Origin: Granulicella sp. L46
Lineage (GTDB): Bacteria; Acidobacteriota; Terriglobia; Terriglobales; Acidobacteriaceae
NCBI RefSeq assembly: GCF_009765785.1
Contig: NZ_LMUT01000016.1
Location: forward strand, 386,599-450,598
Direction of reading: 5' to 3'
DNA length: 64,000 nucleotides
The notes beneath the pieces are model-generated. The model saw only the letters and a list, made by a program, of their open reading frames with translations, was not told the DNA's origin and did not search any database. Position numbers and translations under genes: made by a program. How positions within the stretch are numbered: position 1 is the stretch's first letter; each line of letters opens with the position of its first letter. Shown piece after piece: positions 53,292-61,093 of this stretch.

Positions 53292-53501
53292 TCATGCTGG
53301 TGGAAGGATGCCGAGAAGAATCGTGACGATTATCTGAGGTTCGGGCGCGGTTCCGGTTACTACCTGGGGTTCGGGATTGGATCCTGTCACAACGGTGGGT
53401 TTGGTTGGTGTGGTGGATTGTGCCGCTACCGTCCCGATGGACAGAGCGAGGCTTGTGAAAGTGACGGCAACGCTGGATATGCGGGAAATGTTCCTGACCA
53501 T
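53292..53501 (-). CDS. Small secreted Pro/Thr-rich protein
   Basis: A 69-residue protein: a clear signal peptide (ISSVAVTFTSLALSIGTVAAQ) followed by a short tail with a near-repeat VVTGSNPEPQ / VVTGTAPEPQ and a hydrophobic end. The ribosome-binding site is good, AAGGAG six bases before ATG 53501, which argues for a real gene despite the size. It precedes the membrane-protein pair on the same strand (50-bp gap). Function unknown. Confidence 0.55.
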   Translation of the reverse strand: MVRNISRISSVAVTFTSLALSIGTVAAQSTTPTKPTVVTGSNPEPQVVTGTAPEPQIIVTILLGILPPA

Positions 53502-53689
53502 GATTCGCTCCTTAGCGCTGGATAGCGCTGCGGGGAAGGTAGGCGTCAGGAGGCTGGATCTTTACGAATGATTGCGCCAAGTTGCGTAAGAGAAACATCC
53601 ATACCCTGTGAGAGCGGAGTGCTCAAAGTCACAGAACATTCAACATTTGCCATAAATAAGCGATTTAATCCATTTTCATCGCCGGCCTA

Positions 53690-53720
53690 TTGTTGATAAG
53701 CAACAAGTTAGACATATAAT
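53690..53720 (+). promoter_or_regulatory. Sigma-70-like promoter overlapped by inverted repeat
   Basis: TTGATA (53693-53698)-N16-TATAAT (53715-53720), the best consensus promoter seen in the window, with an inverted repeat TTGTTG-ATAAG-CAACAA (53690-53706) over the -35. It points towards khpA, giving a leader of about 150 nt. The rest of 53502-53880 is AT-rich and shows no gene. Confidence 0.55.
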
Positions 53721-53880
53721 GGACGCAATTTTGAAAGAGTATTAGTGGTCGTTCGAAGCGCCGCGCAGAGCCTTGCGGCCAAAGAAACCAGTTTCATATT
53801 TTGCGTAAGACACACCTGCCAGCACGACCTCAGATGCAGGTACATTCCTGGGAATCGGGAACACGATCGGGGTCCTCATC

Positions 53881-54129
53881 ATGGAGCATTCAAAAGACAT
53901 TGCTGACGCGATCACTACATTGATCAAACTGATGGTCGATCACCCGGAGGGCGTTAGAGTGGAATGCGTCCCGATCACCGACGGGAGCTCTCTTCGCATC
54001 TCGGTCGACGCTGCTGATATTGGCAAAGTCATCGGAAAGCAGGGGCGGACGGCGAGGTCCTTGCGGATACTGGTGACAGCGATGGGGATGGCCAGTAAGC
54101 AGCGAATCAGCCTCGATATCCAGGAGTGA
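53881..54129 (+). CDS. khpA: KH-domain RNA-binding protein KhpA
   Basis: An 82-residue single KH-domain protein of the KhpA/YlqC family. It has the GxxG RNA-binding loop in IGKVIGKQGRTA (about residues 49-60), the preceding LRISVDAAD strand and the final SKQRISLDI strand. The length matches the family (about 75-85). KhpA works with KhpB/Jag as a small RNA chaperone affecting cell division and translation. KhpA is usually near rpsP/rimM; here it stands alone behind its own strong promoter. Confidence 0.85.
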   Translation: MEHSKDIADAITTLIKLMVDHPEGVRVECVPITDGSSLRISVDAADIGKVIGKQGRTARSLRILVTAMGMASKQRISLDIQE

Positions 54130-54263
54130 CCCGGCATCCAGGAGTGGCCGGCCTACAGGCTCTGGACGATATTTACCGCCTTTGCCAGAGAAACCTTACA
54201 TATTTCGCGTGGATGTGGTTAGAATCACCGTGGGCCACAATGTCTCTGGTTTAGGATCCCGGC

Positions 54264-54407
54264 ATGTATCACGTTTTGTTGCGAGCGATGTTTGGCGTGT
54301 TGCTGGCATCCCCTTTTATTGTTGCGATTGCCTACCTGATGGCAATCTTCGATCGTGCGTGCTGGAGGTTTCAGCGCAAGCATGCCTATCGTCCAGGACC
54401 GCGTTAG
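54264..54407 (+). CDS. Possible 47-residue membrane protein
   Basis: A short reading frame with AGGA (54253-54256) seven bases before ATG 54264. It encodes one long hydrophobic helix (FGVLLASPFIVAIAYLMAIF) flanked by basic residues and a C-terminal RKHAYRPGPR. The composition is that of a real small membrane protein, but there is no homology argument. It lies in the 434-bp gap between khpA and the dehydrogenase gene; the remainder of the gap shows nothing I can support. Confidence 0.35.
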   Translation: MYHVLLRAMFGVLLASPFIVAIAYLMAIFDRACWRFQRKHAYRPGPR

Positions 54408-54563
54408 CCTGTCCGTGGCATGCCGCACACGAGAGCGTGGATCTAGCGGTATATCGTCTGATATTGCGGTTCTCTCTCTATCCAGTTCTTCCAGTCTTCT
54501 GAAGCGTCTGAGACCGGACTACCCTAATGTCTGGATCGCTTTTACCTGTCTGGAGGAAATTTT

Positions 54564-57497
54564 GTGACTGCAGTGGTTGTGCCCATCGATTCGATTCGGA
54601 TGCCAGGCGCTTCTAAACGTGGGTCGGGCGCGGATAGCGTTGGGGCACAGCTCGGAAGCTTCATCGATGAATCGCGGGTCTTGACGCGGATGATCGACCG
54701 CATTGCGTTCGCCTCGGATGCAAGTCTGTATCGCCTAATTCCTCGCGCCGTGGTTCAACCCGTGAACTCGGAGGAAGTGCGCAAGCTCTTCCAATTCAGC
54801 CGCGAGCGGAAGATCCCTTTGACGTTTCGTGCAGGCGGCACGAGTCTTTGCGGGCAGGCGATCACGGATGGCATCCTTGTCGACATTGGCCGCTATTGGC
54901 GTATGGGCGCGGTCGAGGAGAACGGGCGATCGGTGCGCGTGCAGCCCGGATTGATCGGGCAACAGGCTAACCAGATGCTCAAGCAATATGCGACGAAGAT
55001 CGGCCCGGATCCGGCGTCGATCAGCGCTGCGCGGATGGGTGGAATCCTCTCCAACAATGCCAGTGGCATGTGCTGTGGCGTGTCGCAGAATGCCTATCAC
55101 ACGCTGCGCTCGATGACCTTCGTTCTGCCGTCGGGAACGGAGATTGATACCGCCCTTCTAGATGCAGATATTCGTTTTCGCGAGAGCGAACCGCGCCTGG
55201 CCGCCGGCCTCTTGGAGTTGAAGCAGCAGGTGGAAGCGAATTCAGAGCTGTCCGGACGGATTCGCGCGAAGTATCGAATGAAGAACACGACGGGATATTC
55301 TCTGAACGCGTTTCTCGATTATTCCGATCCGGTGGAGATCTTCAGCCATCTGCTCATTGGGTCTGAGGGAACGCTGGCATTTATTGCCGAAGCGGTTCTG
55401 GAGACGGTGCCGGATCTGCCCGTCAAGTACACTGGCCTGCTTTTGTTTCCCGATCTGCATGCGGCATGTGAAGCCATTGCACCGTTGCGTGAGGCGGGAG
55501 CGGCTGCACTCGAGTTGATGGACTGCGCCTCTCTGCGCTCGGTTGAACATAAGCCGGGCATCCCGGCGGAGATTCGCGAACTGCCGAACAACGCCGCGGC
55601 TCTCCTGGTTGAGTTTCAGACGGCGGACAGAAATGCGGCTCAAGAGAACGCAGATCGCGCGCAGACTGCGGTGCAGGGACTGAAGCTACTGAGTGAGGCG
55701 CACTTCACTGACGATCCTGTGGCACAAGATCGCTTATGGAGTATCCGTAAAGGATTGTTTCCATCGGTAGGCGCGGTGCGAGCCGCCGGCACCACCGTCA
55801 TCATTGAAGATGTTGCGTTTCCGGTCGATCGCCTGGCCGACGCTGCGGTGGATTTGATTCATCTGTTTGAGAAGCATCACTACGACAACGCGATTATCTT
55901 CGGTCATGCCAAAGACGGAAATCTTCACTTTGTCATAACGCAGGGCTTCAATACGGAAAGGGAAGTGGCGCAGTATCGTGATTTCATGGCGGACCTGGTG
56001 CGACTGGTCGTGCAGAAGTACGACGGCGCGTTGAAGGCCGAGCATGGAACCGGCCGCAACATGGCCCCGTTTGTCGAGACGGAGTGGGGTCCCGAAGCGT
56101 ATGCGATGATGCGAAAACTCAAGGCGCTTGCCGATCCGGATGACTTGCTTAACCCCGGGGTCATTCTCAACTCGGATCCCGAGGCTCACCTTGCAGACCT
56201 TAAGAAGATGCCCGTGGTGGAGGCGGAAGTCGATAAGTGCATTGAATGTGGATACTGTGAGCCAAAGTGCCCGAGCCGCGATCTAACCCTGACCCCGCGA
56301 CAACGGATTGTGGTGCGGCGTGAGATGCAGCGATTAAAGGATTCCGGGGCCAGCAGTGCCGCGCAAAACGACCTCGGTGCAGACTTTCAATACATGGCCC
56401 TGGATACCTGTGCCGTGGATGGATTGTGCGCCACCGCGTGCCCCGTGAATATCGATACGGGGACGCTGACCAAGCGCTTCCGCCGTTTGCGCCACACCGC
56501 ATTTGCGAATCGCGTGGCAGCGGGTCTCGCGCAGAATTTCACGCTGGTAGAAGCCGGAGGCCGTCTCGCGTTGGCGGCAGGGCATCTTGTTCAGGAAGTA
56601 TGCGGGCTTCCATCCATGCGCGGCATCACCCGACTCTTGGATAAGGCTACTCGCAGCATGATGGATGAACCCTTCTGGCAGTGGTCGGCGGAAATGCCAG
56701 GAGCGCGGCGCGGCTCACTGCCTATTCGCACCCCGACAGAACCCGATGCCGTTTACTTTCCTGCATGCATCTCGCGGATCATGGGTGCGCATCCGGGGGA
56801 GCAACCGGAGATAAGCGTCATGCAGGCAATGCTTAACGTTGCGGACCGCGCGGGAGTGAAAATGTATGTACCTGGAGATATCGCGGGAAATTGTTGTGGC
56901 GTGCCATTCTCCTCAAAGGGCTTTGAGACCGCCCACTCCGCCGCTGTCAATCACACGGTGGAGAACTTTTTTCGTTGGTCCAAAGAGGGAAGGTTGCCGA
57001 TTGTGATCGACACCAGTCCATGCACCTATGGACTCAAGACCGCGCGTCCTTATCTGAACGCTGAAAACCAAGTCAGGTTCGATGCACTAACGATCCTCGA
57101 CTCCGTGGAGTTCGCGCACGACCAGTTGTTACCCAAGCTTCCGATTTATCGCAAGGTTCACTCGGTCGCGGTGCACCCTGTATGTTCGGCAGTAAAGATG
57201 GCGATCACACCGAAGTTGGTGCGAATCTCAAACGCGTGCAGCGATTCCGTGTATGTGTCGCCGGACGCGGGGTGCTGCGCCTTCGCCGGCGATCGGGGAT
57301 TCTTGTTTCCCGAACTGACTGCTTCTGCTACTGATGTGGAAGCAAGACAGGTTCGGGAGGAAGAACACGATGGATATTACTCGAGCAGCCGAACCTGTGA
57401 GATAGGATTGACCCGAGCGACGGGTAAGGTCTATCAGTCCTACTTGCAGTTACTTGAATACGCCTCGCGCAGCGGCCGCGACAGCGAAGCAGATTGA
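54564..57497 (+). CDS. FAD-binding/Fe-S D-2-hydroxyacid dehydrogenase (YdiJ-like)
   Basis: A 977-residue fusion. The N-terminal FAD-binding oxidase domain (FRAGGTSLCGQAITDGILVDIG; GGILSNNASGMCCG) is followed by the FAD-oxidase C domain (HAKDGNLHFVI; AEHGTGRNM). A 4Fe-4S region has CIECGYCEPKCPS and CAVDGLCATACPVNIDTG, and two CCG cysteine-rich motifs follow (GNCCGVPFSSKGF; DAGCCAFAGDRG). This layout matches YdiJ-type D-lactate/D-2-hydroxyglutarate dehydrogenases that pass electrons to the membrane. The start is GTG 54564 with GGAGG seven bases upstream. Single gene. Confidence 0.9.
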   Translation: MTAVVVPIDSIRMPGASKRGSGADSVGAQLGSFIDESRVLTRMIDRIAFASDASLYRLIPRAVVQPVNSEEVRKLFQFSRERKIPLTFRAGGTSLCGQAITDGILVDIGRYWRMGAVEENGRSVRVQPGLIGQQANQMLKQYATKIGPDPASISAARMGGILSNNASGMCCGVSQNAYHTLRSMTFVLPSGTEIDTALLDADIRFRESEPRLAAGLLELKQQVEANSELSGRIRAKYRMKNTTGYSLNAFLDYSDPVEIFSHLLIGSEGTLAFIAEAVLETVPDLPVKYTGLLLFPDLHAACEAIAPLREAGAAALELMDCASLRSVEHKPGIPAEIRELPNNAAALLVEFQTADRNAAQENADRAQTAVQGLKLLSEAHFTDDPVAQDRLWSIRKGLFPSVGAVRAAGTTVIIEDVAFPVDRLADAAVDLIHLFEKHHYDNAIIFGHAKDGNLHFVITQGFNTEREVAQYRDFMADLVRLVVQKYDGALKAEHGTGRNMAPFVETEWGPEAYAMMRKLKALADPDDLLNPGVILNSDPEAHLADLKKMPVVEAEVDKCIECGYCEPKCPSRDLTLTPRQRIVVRREMQRLKDSGASSAAQNDLGADFQYMALDTCAVDGLCATACPVNIDTGTLTKRFRRLRHTAFANRVAAGLAQNFTLVEAGGRLALAAGHLVQEVCGLPSMRGITRLLDKATRSMMDEPFWQWSAEMPGARRGSLPIRTPTEPDAVYFPACISRIMGAHPGEQPEISVMQAMLNVADRAGVKMYVPGDIAGNCCGVPFSSKGFETAHSAAVNHTVENFFRWSKEGRLPIVIDTSPCTYGLKTARPYLNAENQVRFDALTILDSVEFAHDQLLPKLPIYRKVHSVAVHPVCSAVKMAITPKLVRISNACSDSVYVSPDAGCCAFAGDRGFLFPELTASATDVEARQVREEEHDGYYSSSRTCEIGLTRATGKVYQSYLQLLEYASRSGRDSEAD

Positions 57498-57659
57498 GAA
57501 GCTAGAGCCCGTGGTTCGAGAAGGGGGCAAGTTGGCATTAGGCTTTGCCCTAAGCCAAGCTGGGAAATTGCGTTCCTCCGATCAAAAGGCTGTTCTTCTC
57601 GAGCGATCGGAGGGTAAAGTATTAGTTCAATCCACCATTTGTCTCGAGGTTTCTCCTAC

Positions 57660-60600
57660 ATGACTTCATTGCAACTCGACTTGAAGCGTCTGTTTCTGAC
57701 TGCCCTCATCGTTATGACAACAAGCATTAGTCTGTGCGGTGTCGCAACAGCCGCAGGTCCGCTCTTGCTGAGAAATCCTTCTCTGAGCAAAGACAAGATT
57801 GCCTTCCTGTACGCAGACGATATATGGACCGTGCCCCGCACTGGTGGAGAGGCCGAACGTTTGACCTCCGTGGGTGCAGTCACCGAAGGACCGTACTATT
57901 CCCCTGACGGCACACAAATCGCCTACTCCACGCACGAGCATGGGCAGGTCGATGTCTACGTTGTAAACGCCGAAGGAGGAGTGCCGAAGCGGCTTACGTG
58001 GGAGCCGACCGGTAACTATGCGGTGGGTTGGACCCCAGATGGAAAAGACGTCCTGTTCGCATCGATGCACGCGAGCTACTCAGACTATTTCCGGCTATTC
58101 GAGACGCACGCCGACGGGACAGGAACGCCTACGGTGCTTCCGCTGCCAAGTGCGGAGACGGGCAGTTTCTCGCCGGACGGAAGTACCCTGGCCTACGAGC
58201 CCATTCTCCAGTGGGAGGACGCCTGGAAGCATTATCGCGGTGGTCAGACGAAAAAAGTCTGGCTCGTCAATATGAAGAGCCTCGACCTGGTCAAGGTCCC
58301 GCGCGAGAATTCGAACGACTTCAATCCGGTGTGGGCAGGGAATTCGGTTTACTTTCTATCGGATCGAAACGGGCCCGTATCGCTCTTTCGCTATGACACG
58401 GAGAGCAAGGCCGTGACGCAGGTGGTCGACAATCACGGATACGATCTCAAGACAGTCGCGGCAGGCCCGGGCGCATTAGTGTATGAGCAGTTCGGCTCGC
58501 TGCATTTGTATGATCTCAATACAAAAACGGAGCAGCCAGTTCCGGTCACCATTCACGGAGATCTCGCCGAACTAACTCCTCACCTCGCGAATATTTCGGC
58601 GGACCAGGTGCAGAATATCGGGGTGTCTCCGACGGGTGTCCGTGTGCTCGCAGAGGCTCATGGAGACATCTTCACCCTTCCGGCAGAAAAGGGAGATACG
58701 CGGAACCTAACGAAGACACCGGGGGTTGCAGAACGCAATCCGTCCTGGTCTCCCGACGGAAAATCGATTGCGTATTTCAGCGATGCGTCCGGAGAATATC
58801 AACTCTATATTCGAGACCAGGATGGGCTCCACCCTCCAAAGGTGATCGACCTCGGGCCGAATCCCTCGTTCTTCTACGATCCGCGCTGGTCGCCGGATTC
58901 CAAGCATATTGCTTACTTGGATAAGCACCTGCACCTTTGGTATGTCGACGTCGACGGTGGCAAGCCGGTACTTGTCGCTACGGGCTTGCGGGGGAGTTTT
59001 GGTGCGTCAACGGAGCTAAGCTGGTCGCCCGACTCGCAGTGGATCGCATACACGCGCGATCTTGAGAACCAGTTGCACGCGGTGTTCTTCTACTCGCTGG
59101 CGACGCGCACGTCCACCCAGATTACAGATGGAATGAGCAACGCTGCGCACCCCGTTTTCGACGCCAGCGGGAAATTCCTGTACTTCGCCGCCTCAACCAA
59201 CAATGGACCTTCGGATGCCGGAATTGATCTGTCCTCGTTGGATCGGGCGACCAGCAGCAACGCGTATGTGATCGTGCTGGCAAAGTACGGAATCTCGCCA
59301 GTGCCGCCTGAGAGCGATGAAGAAAAGACGGCAGAAGAGGCGGACAAGAAGACCGACGACACCAAGCCGGCGGCGAAGAAGGACGCAGACAAAACGCAGG
59401 ATAAAGAAGTAGCGAAGGGCGATGAAAAGAAGGACGCCGCAAAGAAAGACGAAGTGAAGCCGACGGTCATCGACCTGCCAGGGATTGGCAACCGGATCCT
59501 CGCGCTTCCTATTCCTTCACGGAATTACGTTGACATGCAGGTAGGGAAAACCGGGGTGTTGTTTCTGGCGGAGGGAAGCCCTGTTGGGCGCGTTTCGAGT
59601 GGTGGTGGCGCGCCGATCCGCTCGCTTTGGCGATTCACAACCGAGAAGCGCAAGACCGAGGAGATATTCAATAATCTGACCGGCTTTGCAATTAGCGGAA
59701 ATGGAGAACAGTTGTTGGCCATGCGCGAGGGGAGTTGGTTTATCACGCCGATCTCCGAGCTGAAGACGGGTTCACCCGAGGCTCCGCAAGGTAAGCCCAT
59801 CAACAACGAGGGAATGTTCGCCACGATCGATCTGCGCCAGGAGTGGAAGCAGCAGTATCGCGAGACCTGGCGTATCCAGCGAGACTTTTTCTACGATCCA
59901 CATCTGCATGGCCTTGATCTGGCGAAGATCTCCGCGAAGTATGAACCGTATCTGGAGGGACTGGCATCGCGGTCGGAGTTTACCTATCTGAACAATGAGA
60001 TGCTGGGGGAAATTCAAATCGGGCACATGTTTATCCGTGGCCCGGAAGACCCAGATAAATCCCCAAAGCCTGGCCTGCTTGGTGCAGATTATGTCGTCGA
60101 GAACAACCGATACAAATTCTCAAAAATCTATAACGGCCAAAACTGGACGCCCGCGCTGACCGCGCCCCTTACGTTGCCCGGCATCAATATAACAGAAGGC
60201 AAGTACCTGTTGGCGGTGAATGGGCGCGAGCTATATGCCACCGACAACTTGAACAGCTTCTTTGACGGGACCGCCGGAAAACAAACGGTACTTCGAGTGG
60301 GAAACAAGGCTGACGGCACTGATGCCAGAGACGTAACGGTAGTTCCTACGGACTCGGAACACGGGCTTCGGAACCTGGATTGGATTGAATCCAACCGGCG
60401 CAAGGTTGATGAATTATCCGGTGGCAAAGTGGCTTATATTTATATGCCGAATACCGGGGGCGCGGGCTACGACAACTTCAACCGTTACTTCTACTCGCAG
60501 CTGGATAAGCAGGGAGTGGTCCTCGATGAACGCTATAACGAGGGCGGTTTCATCGCCGACTATGTCGTGAACGTGCTGGGACAAAAACCATTGAGTGCCG

Positions 60601-61049
60601 CGATCGAACGCGATGGCGAACCAGTCCATGATCCCGAGGGTGCCATCTTCGGACCGAAGGTGATGATCATTAATCAGTCCGCAGGTTCAGGTGGCGATGC
60701 CATGCCGTGGTACTTCCGCAAAGCCGGTCTCGGAACACTTGTAGGCGTTCGAACATGGGGAGGCCTGGTTGGCATTGGAGGCTACCCGACCCTGATGGAT
60801 GGTGGTTCGGTGACATCCCCGCGGTATGCCATCTATGGACTACATGGTGACTGGGAAGTAGAAGGTCACGGCATCGCGCCGGATGTTGAAGTAGAGGAAT
60901 ATCCGAAGGATGTCGCGGCAGGACACGACGTGCAGCTCGAGCGCTCAGTTGAGATTGTCATGCAGCAGTTGAAGGAGCATCCTGTAACAACGCCCCCGAT
61001 CCCCGCTTATCCGAACTACCATCAGAACGATGGTCTGGGCCATCCATAG
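57660..61049 (+). CDS. Tricorn-type S41 protease
   Basis: A 1,129-residue exported protease. Signal peptide (residues 1-32, FLTALIVMTTSISLCG core, ending about ATAAG), then two beta-propeller regions made of PD40/WD-like blades (YYSPDGTQIAYSTHEHGQVDVY; PSWSPDGKSIAYFSDASGEY). A Lys/Glu/Asp-rich insert (about residues 547-600) follows, then a core domain, a PDZ-like segment and the C-terminal S41 domain with the nucleophile Ser in INQSAGSGGDAMPWYF. ATG 57660 is chosen; a TTG at 57639 has no ribosome-binding site. Tricorn proteases degrade peptides released by other proteases; the charged insert is a lineage-specific addition. Confidence 0.9.
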   Translation: MTSLQLDLKRLFLTALIVMTTSISLCGVATAAGPLLLRNPSLSKDKIAFLYADDIWTVPRTGGEAERLTSVGAVTEGPYYSPDGTQIAYSTHEHGQVDVYVVNAEGGVPKRLTWEPTGNYAVGWTPDGKDVLFASMHASYSDYFRLFETHADGTGTPTVLPLPSAETGSFSPDGSTLAYEPILQWEDAWKHYRGGQTKKVWLVNMKSLDLVKVPRENSNDFNPVWAGNSVYFLSDRNGPVSLFRYDTESKAVTQVVDNHGYDLKTVAAGPGALVYEQFGSLHLYDLNTKTEQPVPVTIHGDLAELTPHLANISADQVQNIGVSPTGVRVLAEAHGDIFTLPAEKGDTRNLTKTPGVAERNPSWSPDGKSIAYFSDASGEYQLYIRDQDGLHPPKVIDLGPNPSFFYDPRWSPDSKHIAYLDKHLHLWYVDVDGGKPVLVATGLRGSFGASTELSWSPDSQWIAYTRDLENQLHAVFFYSLATRTSTQITDGMSNAAHPVFDASGKFLYFAASTNNGPSDAGIDLSSLDRATSSNAYVIVLAKYGISPVPPESDEEKTAEEADKKTDDTKPAAKKDADKTQDKEVAKGDEKKDAAKKDEVKPTVIDLPGIGNRILALPIPSRNYVDMQVGKTGVLFLAEGSPVGRVSSGGGAPIRSLWRFTTEKRKTEEIFNNLTGFAISGNGEQLLAMREGSWFITPISELKTGSPEAPQGKPINNEGMFATIDLRQEWKQQYRETWRIQRDFFYDPHLHGLDLAKISAKYEPYLEGLASRSEFTYLNNEMLGEIQIGHMFIRGPEDPDKSPKPGLLGADYVVENNRYKFSKIYNGQNWTPALTAPLTLPGINITEGKYLLAVNGRELYATDNLNSFFDGTAGKQTVLRVGNKADGTDARDVTVVPTDSEHGLRNLDWIESNRRKVDELSGGKVAYIYMPNTGGAGYDNFNRYFYSQLDKQGVVLDERYNEGGFIADYVVNVLGQKPLSAAIERDGEPVHDPEGAIFGPKVMIINQSAGSGGDAMPWYFRKAGLGTLVGVRTWGGLVGIGGYPTLMDGGSVTSPRYAIYGLHGDWEVEGHGIAPDVEVEEYPKDVAAGHDVQLERSVEIVMQQLKEHPVTTPPIPAYPNYHQNDGLGHP

Positions 61050-61053
61050 CCAA

Positions 61054-61079
61054 TGAGAGAGTACATACGCACTCTCTCA
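61054..61079. terminator. Hairpin between convergent protease genes
   Basis: A perfect 9-bp stem, TGAGAGAGT (61054-61062) with ACTCTCTCA (61071-61079) and an 8-nt loop, fills the 44-bp gap between the two convergent protease genes. T-tracts are short on both sides; a bidirectional terminator is likely from position. Confidence 0.6.
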
Positions 61080-61093
61080 CCGAGTAAGGCAGC

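Noticed and set aside
57498..57663. Small open frame bridging the dehydrogenase and tricorn genes
   Set aside because: It overlaps both neighbours in another frame and has no ribosome-binding site; the gap holds nothing else.
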